A stretch of 64,000 bases of DNA from Haemaphysalis longicornis (taxonomy: Eukaryota; Arthropoda; Arachnida; Ixodida; Ixodidae): the NCBI GenBank assembly GCA_013339765.2, contig JABSTR010001237.1:62001-126000 (forward strand), in the 5' to 3' direction. Below are positions 1-9,325 of this stretch, one piece after another. The notes beneath the pieces are model-generated. The model saw only the letters and a list, made by a program, of their open reading frames with translations. It was not told the origin of the DNA and did no database searches. Position 1 is the first letter of the stretch. Each line of letters opens with the position of its first letter. The translations under genes and the position numbers were made by a program.

Positions 1-12
1 TGCAATTTTTTG

Positions 13-56
13 TAAGCTGGCTTTTTCACATTGCGTGTTGTACAGTGAAGCCTAGT

Positions 57-103
<47 letters not shown>

Positions 104-340
104 ATAGGCGGCACTGGGCGCCAACGCGGCGGAAAGAGACCACCAACGACGATCAGGCCGCGAATTCCAAGTTTAGACGCGATGCCCGTCGGGACCCAGA
201 ATACAGCGAGACGAAAAACGCGAGGCGTCGGTATGGCTGCAATTCCGCTGGATGCTTCCAAGGGGCGGCGGCGCGCATTGAGTGGGAGTTTGTGGCCCAC
301 CAATAACCCGCAAACAGCTCGGCTGGTCGGCCACCTTCAC
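13..340 (+). repeat. S1 repeat, copy a (Arg-rich relic frame)
   Basis: This stretch matches 37366-37620. Both begin with AAGCTGGCTTT followed by CACAGTGAAGCCT, and both continue into a GC-rich part. Around 130-260 one frame reads through an Arg/Glu-rich peptide containing RRDPEYSE and NARRR. The partner copy reads RRDIEYSE and NARRRR in a different frame after a shift. The composition recalls short Arg-rich peptide repeats of the STPR type, but that is inference from residue pattern only. A GA microsatellite has expanded inside this copy and not in the partner. The AAGCTGGCTTTCCCACA leader also occurs, reversed, near 46985 and 49445. No intact gene is visible. Confidence 0.5.
60..98. repeat. 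(GA)n microsatellite
   Basis: About 19 perfect GA units followed by a short A-run. It sits inside S1 copy a and is absent from the partner copy near 37.4 kb, so it is a local expansion. Confidence 0.97.
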
Positions 341-837
341 AGAATGGGATGACACTAAGTTTCTGGAGAAATGTAACGTGCAATCTCCCCGCAAAAGTTA
401 TCCGGCCCCGGCGTTATCGCACTTGCGTAGAAACGGTGGCGCGGAAGTCTATCTGCGACGTTGAAGTCGAAATAATTAGCTCGAGATGACCATTTCGGTT
501 CGCGGATAATTAAAATACGGAGGAATTTTGCGAAAGCAATCAGAAAATAAAATTCCAATGAAATCTCTACGAAAGGAAGCCACGTGACGCGGAGCACCCT
601 CGCCTGTAGTTGTGCCTCTTACCTGCCTTTCTCGTCTTTGAGAGCGGCTCTTTTGTTCTTCTTTCCGCTGCAACCCTTATTAGAGGGATAGAGCGCGAGG
701 AGGGGAGGGGACCATGACATCGAATTCCGAGCTGTAGTTCATGCACCTCAGAGATACATCACATTTTTAAACAATTGCTTCCCGATTTAACCCAAACTGA
801 ATGCGCCTTCCTTATCAGCAGCTACTTGGGGTTTTTT
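341..837. other. No feature recognised
   Basis: Mixed-composition DNA with only short frames. I see no repeat shared with other parts of the window and no gene signature. Confidence 0.5.
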
Positions 838-1209
838 TAGGGGAGAAGACCCTTAAGGGCTCACACTGTCGGCGTCTCATGTCGTCGTCGTAATCGTCGT
901 TTCATGTAGTCAAGGTACTAAAACACCGGGACACTCGTTTACGCCTCACGATAGAACGTAACGCGTACTGAAAACACACCGGTACAATCGTTTACGCCTC
1001 GAGCTGGAGCGCTTCGTAACGCGCACTAAAAAAACATCAGGACACTTCGTGCTTCAAAGACAAGAGACCTTTACAGCAAAGCTGTATACCTCTACCCCCA
1101 ACGGCTTCATCTCCGTTGGCAAACACGCCAAGGCCCAAAGAATACACATACATTGCATGCTTCGCCCCTCCCCAGGTTTCACGTTAGTGGAGATGGCCCG
1201 GGATTTCTT
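838..1209 (+). mobile_element. R1 non-autonomous repeat, copy A
   Basis: First of seven R1 copies in the window (others near 11.3, 15.2-16.3, 25.8, 35.9, 39.2 and 41.1 kb). The consensus order is: a TTAGGGGCGAAGCCCC-like head, a GTCGTCGTCGTAATCGTCG stretch, one to three roughly 55-bp units containing CACTCGTTTACGCCTCGCG, then GCTGTATACCTCTACCCC, CGCCAAGGCGCCAAGAATAC, and a T-run after GATGGCCCGGGA. This copy has about two and a half of the internal units and a mutated head (GGGGAGAAGACCC). No frame is conserved between copies, so the element has no coding capacity. How it moves is unknown. Confidence 0.85.
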
Positions 1210-1938
1210 TTCGCCACGAAAAACGAAAGAGACGGGGGATGATATTATGGGGAAAAAAAAAGAAAAAAAAAGAAGAGATGAACTTCCTTATTGCTACAGT
1301 CTGCGCAACCACTCCGAAAGTCACTGTCGGGGATTCAGAGCATTTTTTTCCCCTCCTAAATCCAGTGCTATAACGGAAACTAACGAGGGCGATGTCGTTG
1401 ACCGGAAGCCACAAGCAGCAGCCCACCAAATAACAAGTATGACAGCGTGTATACGCCGCACGCGTGCTAGCCGTCTATGCGGCCGTCGGTTTCGCAGGGA
1501 GGACGCCAGAGCCACGGGGAGAGGCAGAAGAAAAAAAAAGAGTTATCCTTGATGGCGTCGCCACCGTAGCGTGAAGGTTGACGAGGTTTTGATCTCTCGT
1601 CGCAAGGGCGGCGAAATGGGCCGCCATTTCGCGAAGAAAAACGAGAAAGAAATGCACGGCCGGTGGAATTCAGGAAGCTTCTTTGCTCGCGTTATGTGCT
1701 GCACGGTGAAGCCGTCTTGCTATGGTGCAGCTTTTAGCGCTCCTTCACAGAAACCCAGGAGCAACCGAACTCTGCTACAGGTGGCATCGTCAGTGGAACG
1801 CGCAGCAAGTCGTTCTGGAAAGGTCGACGTCCCACCCAATCCACGCCCTTTCCGCCTTACAAAAAAAAAAAAAAAAAAAAAAAAACGCGTGCGCGCGCGT
1901 ACCTGCGTTTCGAAAACTGGTACTTCCCAGTTCCCCGA
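1210..1938. other. No gene; A-rich tracts
   Basis: Contains A-rich runs at about 1250-1275 and 1861-1885. The long plus-strand frames here overlap the R1 tail and these tracts and are not conserved in other R1 copies, so I read them as chance. Confidence 0.5.
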
Positions 1939-2446
1939 TACAGTAGGCTTTCGATAGACGGAACTTCAAGGGACCGAAACAATTAGTTCCATTTGACAGG
2001 AGTTCCGTTTACTGCGAGATATGTGCAATAGTGCATGCAAATTTATGTGCGTACACTCTCTTAAAACCATTTCATGGAACTCTAAGCACCAGAAGGTGAA
2101 TTTAGCAGACAGTTTTTTCAGAAAGCAAGAAAACTGCAAGAGATTGAGGCACAACAATCACCAATTTTATCAGGCACCAATTACCGACTGCTCACTAAAA
2201 AAATGCATCTTTTTTGTTCTGCATATTCAGGATCAGGATCTTCAGCAGCTGATGCTCACGGCAATGGGTCCGACAAGAAGTTCCATTTTCGGTTCCGTTT
2301 ACACAGTGACGGGGACATTTTAGTTCCGATTACCGAAAGTTTTTTTTTACGTTAACTGAATGCAATACCAACCAACTTACAGGCTGCTGTTTCGTTTAAG
2401 CGGCAATTCCGTTCAAGCGATTTCCGTTTATCGAGATTCTACTGTA
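1939..2446. mobile_element. Tigger/pogo-like MITE with TA duplication
   Basis: The element body is 1941-2444. It begins CAGTAGGCTTTCGATAGACG and its reverse complement begins CAGTAGAATCTCGATAAACG, so there are terminal inverted repeats of about 24 bp with four mismatches. A TA dinucleotide flanks each end (1939-1940 and 2445-2446), the target duplication of the Tc1/mariner/pogo superfamily. Internal subterminal copies of the TTCCGTTTA-type motif are typical of Tigger relatives. At 504 bp with no transposase frame it is non-autonomous. Confidence 0.75.
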
Positions 2447-4748
2447 CTGTAGTCGCCTTTTGCCACCATCCAAGGACAGACAAACAGGCCACTTGCTCTT
2501 AGTTTCCAGTATATTACCCAACTGTTACCGATAGGCAGCACCGAGTTCTGAGAATATCTCGGTGCACACAGGCCTCCGTTAGAACTTGCGTAAGTTAGCA
2601 TTTAATGCTGGAGCTGTAGATAGCTTGTGCACCCGGAGGAATTCCTCGATACTGCATCGTGGATACAATCGGGCTCAGGGAGTTTGTTCGGGGACTTAGC
2701 ACTGGCTGTGTCCACAAACAGGAGTGGTGCCAGGGAGGTGTTTCTGTGTCAGAACACCCCATGAAATTTTCTGAGCGCTGCACACCCTTCTATCTCCTTT
2801 CGGCTCTTTTTTTTCTTTTGCTCAAGCTATTTTACACTACACATAGATATATCAAACTGTGGAAACAGAATTAAGAAGATAATGTCTATTAAAGGGGAAA
2901 AAAATGGCTGAGATATTGTTTTAGAGCAGGCTCTTTTTTCGGCGGTGTATAACACTCCCCAAAATTTTTTCTGGCTACGCCACTCCCGGCTGAGGTCACG
3001 AGTGTTCCTTTAAAAAAAATAAGTGGCATTATCAGAGAAAACAAACTGCTATTTTTAACTATTTCGTTTGTTTCTATATAAGGTGGTGACTGGACTAGCT
3101 TGGCGCGGGATTCTGACTCACGAGGAAATGGCAAGAAATGCGGGTAATTTCACACCATAATTGAGAGCCATGCAGTGATTCTAGACGAGGTAGATTAAAA
3201 GCACAAGCAAGCTTCTGTAATGGTAGGGTAATCAAGCGGCTCTCAGAGGGCACCAGATCTGCAGATCATAGAGTAAAAACCCGATTGTGAGGTTTAAGCA
3301 GGAAACTAAGGAAAAAAAAAACTTGCACTAGATAATGGCAGAGGAAACTTTCGGGTACGTCGAACGAAAACAGTAAAAGTCACGGTGCTTTGGAAGACCG
3401 AGGTTCTGGGAGTTACGAACGCTTCTTCTAGAGAAAGAAGGCAGGTTTAAACGAAAAATCCGGAGCGGATAAACAGAAAATGACCAACTACAAGCCCTAT
3501 AGGGCATGGTGAATAGAAGAAGAGCGAGCTGGAATTCAATGAAGGCAGAGCGGGATGCCAGCGCATTGCTTTTTGCGGACACAGAAAAAATCCACAGCTC
3601 CACCGCAAAGCACCCGCCCCTGGCACACACCACTTATGCAAGAAACACTTGTGAGGTATTGGCCTAGAATAAATGGAGTTCACGCACCCATGGTATACGT
3701 GTGCTATACTTTGGTATGGCCCCCGAAAAGCAATGTGCACAAGTGGCATCCCTGCTGGTATCCCGGTGACACTACGGGAAGGCCACGTGCAGTTGCGAGT
3801 CCTGAAGAGTTGCGTGCCTACTAGGGCGACTACGGGGAACAGGAAGGCAATGTGATCGACAGGAATACCGCGTAAACAGCGACCAGAATCGAGCAGAAGG
3901 TGTGACGTCCCCAGGCGATAGTAATCGGTGACTCAAGTGTGGATGACTGCAATCCAGACAAGAAGTGCTTCCTCCATTCCATGTTAGAGGAGTTTGAACT
4001 GCAGTGTAAGGATTCACATACAACCAACCACTGTACATAGGTCGTGCATAAACTTAATATTTAGCATAGCATCTCTTGAAGATGTAGTCTCCATTACTGC
4101 AAACTAGGACACGATTTGTTCTGTTCAGTTTATGCTAGATGAGCTTAGACTGCACTCCTATAATGATTAAAGAACATAGGTCATGTGCGGACTGATCTGT
4201 TTCAGGCACCGATACACCTCTGACTCGCAAGAGGACAATGACACCGACTGCGCGGATGTCTGCACCGTACAAATAAAAGACAAAATTGTGGTGGCCAGTG
4301 GCCACTGTGTATACATCTGCAGGCACACGCAAGCCGTGAAACTGAGAAGTTCATGACCACGCACTTTGCATGGGTTACGGCGACTCTTCAATAGAGGCCC
4401 GAATCTCGCGCCCCCGTCGTTTCTGTTTCTCGCCTCCATCAGAAAGAGAAAAAGACACGCGACCCAGTCCTTTGAGTGCGCAGCGCCTTGAAGACTGATA
4501 CGGTACGCCCTAATTTTAACTGACATGTGCATATCCCATGATATGCTACGATGTGAAACAGTACGCGAGAGTCCGGTGGACGGCACAAAGGCATTGCAGC
4601 TCTGTTCGTTTACAGTGTCTTAATTTGGTACCAAAAAAGAAAACAAAATTAACCAGGGCGGGGATGGTTCACCTTTAACGTACGAACGCGGGGATGTTTC
4701 TCGCGGGAACAGCCGCGGTACGAAATTGCAGGAGTTTGCAAAGGTGTA
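2447..4748. other. No feature recognised (2.3 kb)
   Basis: AT/GC-mixed sequence with only short overlapping frames on both strands. I find no motif, no tRNA-like box pair and no repeat shared with the rest of the window. It could be unique intronic or intergenic DNA or decayed repeats. Confidence 0.45.
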
Positions 4749-5330
4749 TACCGTATTTATCCGAATACGGTAAAAACTCGTTAATTCGAACTTCCGGTTA
4801 ATTTGAACTGACGCCCTGGTCCCGGCACAGCCCTGTATATTTCAATGGGGGGAAATTCCCGATAATTTGAACGCGTCGGTATCCAGAATGGTTAATTCGA
4901 ACTATGATCCCCTGGATTCCATCGCTCCACTGCTGAAGAAGTCGGCCCACAGTGATTACAATGTGTTGCAAATCCAAACCAAATTAAGTTTACCAGAGAT
5001 GCAAAACAACGAAACAGAAAAACAACAGCGTGGCGCGCGCGCCAGGCTCCTGCAACAGCTTATCTCGGCTGTATACAGAGGGCGCCGGCGCCACCGGCGC
5101 CTGTGCTCCGGCGCATGCCATTGTTATTTACGGAGCATTATTTGCGAATTCACGTGCCACAAACTGTGTAGTAGCGCCTAATTCGCGATAACGAGTCCAG
5201 AGGTGGCTCCTTGGTGTTCTTCCCACGCAGAGTACGATTTCAGTCTAGCGTCCGCCCGCTAACTCGAACTCCGCTTAATTCGATCTATATGGTCCTCAGT
5301 TCGAGTTCGATACCTTTACTATAGCGAGGT
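4749..5330. mobile_element. Second Tigger-like non-autonomous element
   Basis: Both ends are dense in variants of GGTTAATTCGAAC (for example 4778-4810, 4890-4900 and, reversed, 5262-5310). This is characteristic of subterminal repeats in Tigger/pogo-like elements of invertebrates. The left edge carries a small palindrome (ACCGTATT, six bases, AATACGGT). Exact termini and a TA duplication cannot be fixed. The interior holds a GC-rich patch (GGCGCCGGCGCCACCGGCGCC split over 5081-5101). No transposase frame is present. Confidence 0.5.
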
Positions 5331-5398
5331 TTTTTTTCCAAAACCCTTAGTCTCAAAGTCATACTCCGCCTTAAATTCGTAGCTCAGTATATATATAT

Positions 5399-6164
5399 TG
5401 TCGCGAAGCCGAGGTCTGTTGATGTTGTCTGGTTGTTTTTAGTTCTGTTCCCGCCGCCGGGGCTCTTCCTCCCAAGTGTGTTGTGTGAAAGCGCTTCGGA
5501 CGCGACTAGGCCCTGGCCCCTTTTTTCTGAGAAACGGCTCCGGCACGTGTGTTTGCGCTCGGACCGACCGGAGTACGCGACTGTTGAGGGGTACGAGCCA
5601 TCGGCCCGTCTCAAGTTACCGCGTTGCAGTGGCGTCTCCGACCCCCCGTTGCGTCTATGTGGGCCGCTCTGTACTCCGAACCCTCGGTCTGGTTCAAACG
5701 ACCGCTTGTCTTTTTCCCTTTCGAGTTTGTATACCTTTACTTTGTTCTCAACAGTAATTCTTTTGCCAGAAACGGGCGCCTTTGAGTTTGAACTTTGTGT
5801 CTTCCGTGATTGGTTCCTTTTTCCTTTCAAAAATGTGGCTGATTGGAGCTAAGAAGCGTCTCGCCGATTGGCTGCAGAAAGCCTTGTTCCATTAGGTCCG
5901 CACGCTCCAGGACGCACTTTTTCCCCCAATACGTCCCCCACCGGACCGCTTGCAGCGAATATAACGCGGCTCCGCTGCGGCAGCTGCACCAGAGCCTTGC
6001 TGCCTGTCGTTGGGGGCAGACGCCGGGAGCCCTTCGCCCGCCAACTATGCTTCGTTAAGTACTCTTGATTGCCTGTTTTCTCCTATTTTTATGTAACAGT
6101 TGTAATGTTTTGTCTCTATGTCTCATCCTTCAGCAGAAGCGGTGTTGGACCAAATTACGCCGTT

Positions 6165-6167
<3 letters not shown>
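5399..6167 (+). mobile_element. Probable solo LTR
   Basis: A 769-bp block begins TGTCGCGAAGCC and ends GCCGTTACA, the TG...CA termini of an LTR. It sits directly between two TA microsatellite tracts, so the target duplication (ATAT-like) is consistent but ambiguous. Promoter architecture is visible: three inverted CCAAT boxes (ATTGG at 5809, 5842 and 5867), then a TATA-like AATATAA near 5959. No internal region, primer-binding site or second LTR adjoins it, so it would be a solo LTR left by recombination. Overlapping frames of 139 and 148 residues on opposite strands resemble nothing I know. Confidence 0.6.
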
Positions 6168-6208
<41 letters not shown>

Positions 6209-6282
6209 GCAAGAATAAATGTTTCTTGGACACCGGCAAATATCAAGAAAAAGAAAGACACACGTCGAAAGAGGAATGGTAT

Positions 6283-6314
6283 AACGTTTCGGCCGAGGGA
6301 CCGGCCTTCGTCAG
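6283..6314 (-). ncRNA. Hammerhead-ribozyme-like motif
   Basis: Read on the minus strand the segment starts CTGACGA, then A, then a GGCCG / CGGCC stem closed by GTCCCT, then GAAACGTT. This matches the hammerhead layout C-U-G-A-N-G-A, stem II, G-A-A-A. One extra A lies between the CUGANGA box and stem II. I cannot see convincing strands for stems I and III here. The same core recurs in tandem at 8.6-9.3 kb, which argues against chance. Self-cleavage is inference. Confidence 0.4.
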
Positions 6315-6337
6315 AATATATATATATATATATATAT

Positions 6338-6461
6338 AAGGTTAGTAGAGACAGAGACAACGAGAAAGACTTAGAAAATAAAAATAGGTTTACTGACGTT
6401 TCAGGGAGAGGACTCCCTTTCTTCTGAGTCTTTCTCGTTTGTCTGTGTCTCTACTAACCTT
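6338..6461. repeat. Foldback with 34-bp arms
   Basis: AAGGTTAGTAGAGACAGAGA starts the left arm (6338-6371) and its near-perfect reverse complement ends at 6461 (right arm 6427-6461). The loop of about 55 bp contains a second hammerhead-like stem-loop on the minus strand. A TA tract abuts the left end. No protein is encoded. Confidence 0.85.
6391..6427 (-). ncRNA. Hammerhead-like stem-loop inside the foldback loop
   Basis: On the minus strand the order is CAGAAGA, A, a GGGAG / CTCCC stem closed by TCCT, T, then GAAACGTCAGTA. The layout parallels the motif at 6283-6314 (box, extra A, stem II hairpin, GAAACGT). The first box lacks the canonical CUGA, so catalytic competence is doubtful. The arms of the foldback would take the position of a long stem I. 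Confidence 0.3.
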
Positions 6462-6499
6462 ATTTTTTTCGCGCTCTGTGTGAGTTTTTATCTTTTCAG

Positions 6500-6540
<41 letters not shown>

Positions 6541-6543
<3 letters not shown>

Positions 6544-7199
6544 GATTTTTTTTGCTATCCAAACTGCACCCTCGCCTTATAATATGAATACGGCATGTAA
6601 CGGGAAAAACGGTGCTGGAAGTCGGTAACGGTAAGCGGGGTGTTCGGTGCTATCTCGTTTCGCTCGGCGCGTTCTGCAAACGAAGGCGAAGAGACGGCAG
6701 CCCCGTTCCACGACTTTCATCATACCCCCTGCGATCTCACACCACTTAGACCAGGACGAGGCAAGGGAAGCCTGGCGTCTGCAGCCGCTTCGCGGGCACT
6801 GGGCCTTGACGGAGATGTGTGGGTTTTGTTGGGGGTCGGCGTCCGCGCACGCAAGCCCCAACCAACGAGCACGAGCAGTGGTGAAGTCGGATGGGGTGCT
6901 CCACTCCAGAGCTCTTTGCTCCACTCGCTGTTCTCACTTGGCGTGTATCACACAAGGTTTGAGAGAGTGTTCGAAGTATGCGCAGGGGGGCACGCGAGGT
7001 GACGCAGTGGCCGCCTCCCAAAGAGCCCGTCAAAGTTCCCCGATGCATCCGGAAGTTAGCTGCGCGCTGACACGTTGGAGGGCCGAGTTGCATGAACCCG
7101 ACAAGGAGAGAGCCGGACGGCGGGGTAAGAAGGATGAGGGGAGGATTTGCAGGCAATTAGAAAAAAAATCCGCGAATTAACATTAATCTACAAAATCTG
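6541..7199. other. No gene; GC-rich at 6640-7160
   Basis: Open frames of 120-177 residues overlap on both strands between 6640 and 7180. Their composition (Arg, Ala, Pro) is what GC-rich DNA gives by chance, and none has a recognisable domain. Confidence 0.5.
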
Positions 7200-7480
7200 A
7201 ATAGAAATCATGTTTAGTTTGAAGCTTTTTGCAGTTTTAAGAACTTTCTGGAACTGTGCAAAGAAAAAAGTGAAGACGTTATCTGGGCAAGAGTGAGGAT
7301 GGCGGATAATGCCAATTGGAAGCGATCTTTCTTGGTTTCTGCCTAGCTCCATTGAAGTCGAAACTGCCATGTCGGCCTTCAGTCAGGAAGGGACAAGGGG
7401 AGGGTGGGAAGGGGGGAGGCGTTCTGACGTGATGGGGGTGGCATAATACTGCCCCGCGGGCCGCAAGTTGCCGACCCCTG
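7200..7480. mobile_element. hAT-type DNA transposon end
   Basis: The right edge, read on the minus strand, begins CAGGGGTCGGCAACTTGCGG followed by CCCGCGGGGC. This is the terminal inverted repeat signature of many hAT elements. Preceding sequence (TGGCATAATACTGCCCC) also matches that terminal style. I cannot find the opposite terminus or a transposase, so this is a one-ended fragment. Its left limit is a guess. Confidence 0.55.
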
Positions 7481-8609
7481 CCGTTAGGCATTCGAATTTT
7501 GATGCGAGACCACTTATATTGCCGCCTGAAATGTATTTCCAGCAGTGCATTTATGTAAGTCAGGGAAGCGCACTTCAAGGGGCTGGTTGTGTTTGTTCTT
7601 AAGAATACGCGGTGCATTATGAAGGTAGTATTTTTTAAGCGCTATGGTCGAAAAACCTTCAATCAGACCTCTTATACTCATTAAAGAAATAATTCAGTTC
7701 CTTTCCTTTTCACATCTTTATTATCGGCTCAAATAAACGTTTTTCCTCCTCATCCTCCTCTCCTCCCCCTCCTCCTACTTTCTCCTCCTCCTCCCGTCAC
7801 TGGCAGCCAACGCCCAAGGGTACCTGGACTGTGGCCAACCCAGTCAACCTAATGAAGAATGCTCAACTATTACTCGTTCGCACGTATAAGTGCTTATTAA
7901 CTCTTTCCTCCAACATTAATTAATTAATTAATTAATGTTTGTTTGTTTGTTTGTTTAGTTATTTATATGTATGTAGTGAAGCCAACTTTAGAGGCTCGCA
8001 CTACAGAAGAGAACCGTACGCATTATTCGACAATTGTCACCTGTGTGTTTCTGCTGCTTTTTTTATTGTTTATTTTCACTGTTCATTGAAAACCGCCTTT
8101 CTACGCGCATTCCGGGCCGCGCGAATGCGCCTACTTTGCCGACGTGTTCAACCCAAGAGACATTATTCAACATTTAGTGGCCGGTTTCCTAGACACCTTG
8201 CTCTTCTGTGTACTTTTTTTCCCCATTCTCTTTCATCCTCGCTACACTGATGCAGGAACCCACACAATGAGGGAAGATTTCGCTGAATAGGAAGCACGGA
8301 AGGAGAGGCAAAGGAGAGAGTGAATAGCCTCAGTCACGGGGGACTAACCCTGTTGGGTGTCTTCAGAGGCGAACCGCAGTTGCCGCTAGCGTCCGCCGTC
8401 GCATCGTGCCCGGCGTGGTCACGCTTTGTCAAGGGCGAAGGAGAGCTGCGGAGAAACAAGAGGACTCCTCAACACATGCGCTCGGTTCGTAGCGGCACAA
8501 ACACGCACGCGGCAATTGGACACGGGCTCGCGCTTTAGCTGCTTCTTGTGAACATACATGCACATAACGAAAAAGAGAAGCTTGCAAACGCACGCGAAAA
8601 AGAACGTTT
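7481..8609. other. No gene; simple-sequence tracts
   Basis: Holds a TCC/CTC-rich pyrimidine tract (about 7743-7797) and a TTAA then GTTT microsatellite (about 7914-7958). The frames at 7939-8250 and 8320-8538 have no recognisable domain. Confidence 0.5.
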
Positions 8610-9325
8610 TAATGACGCTTCTGCCTAGGGTTAAGGATCAGATTCTCCTGACGAGGATGGGTCCCTCAGCCTAAACGCCATTAAAACGTTCTTTTTCTAA
8701 CGAAGTCAGTCCCTCGGCATAAACGTCATTAAAACATTCTTTTTTCTGACGAAGGCCGGTCCCTCTGCATAAGCGTCATCAAAACGTTATTTTTTTCTGA
8801 CGAAGGACGGTCCCTCGGCTGAACGTTATTGTGCCTCCTCGATTATCAGTCCCGGATCGTCCGCGGACTGCCAGAGACGCGACCCGGTGCTCGATTTTCC
8901 CATGTATCACTATGGGACTTCCGGTACGAACGCAGTCTTGGACTGCCCTCGGACTGTCCAGGACTGGTATATCGATGAGGCCCATTAAAACGTTTCTTTT
9001 CTGAGGAAGGCCGGTACCTCGGCATAAACGTCATAGAAACTTTTTTTTTTTGACGAAGGACGCTTCCTCGGCCGAAACGTCATCAAAACGTTATTTTTCT
9101 GAGGAAGGCCTGTTCCTCGGGTAGAAACGTCATCAAAACGTTATTTTTTTTTTGACGAAGGACGGTCCCTCAGGCATAAACGCCATTAAAAAGTTTTTTT
9201 TTCAGAAAAATTTTCCGGTTTTCCCTCCGGCCCGAAAAGGGAAGGAAACCCATTTTATCAATCCCCGTTTAAAATTTTTTCTGATGAAGGCCGGTTCCTC
9301 GGCATAAACGTCATTAAACGTTCTT
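8610..9325 (+). ncRNA. Tandem array of hammerhead-like units
   Basis: About ten units of 48-52 nt. Typical order: CTGACGAAGGCCGG, TCCCTC, GGC, (G/T)(A)AAACGTCAT, TAAAACGTT, T-run. Unit starts are near 8648, 8695, 8747, 8797, 9001, 9051, 9098, 9152, a badly decayed one near 9201, and 9281. The CTGANGA box, a GGCCG/CGGCC-like stem II and GAAAC are present in the best units (for example 9051-9090). ACGT...ACGT can pair as a short stem III and leaves a GUU cleavage triplet. Several units lose the G of GAAA (ATAAACGT), and all have an extra A after the first box. Stem I is not evident because the linker is T-rich. Penelope-like elements and retrozymes are known carriers of hammerheads. The array is real, the ribozyme reading is inference. 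Confidence 0.5.
8832..8985. mobile_element. Foldback insertion inside the array
   Basis: The fourth array unit breaks off at AACGTTATT and the pattern resumes at CCCATTAAAACGTTT. Between them lie about 150 bp whose ends are imperfect inverted repeats: CCTCGATTATCAGTCC on the left, and the reverse complement of the right starting CCTCATCGATATACCAGTCC. The interior has more imperfect pairing. This looks like a small foldback/MITE insertion. No clear target duplication is visible. Confidence 0.5.

Larger units (their letters stand above)
6168..6540. repeat. Compound TA and CT/AT microsatellites
   Basis: TA runs at 6168-6205 and about 6316-6338, and a CT then AT run at about 6500-6540. They bracket the hammerhead-like motif and the foldback described separately. 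Confidence 0.95.

Noticed and set aside
8610..9325. CRISPR array
   Set aside because: Units are contiguous with no unique spacers, and the host DNA is eukaryotic.
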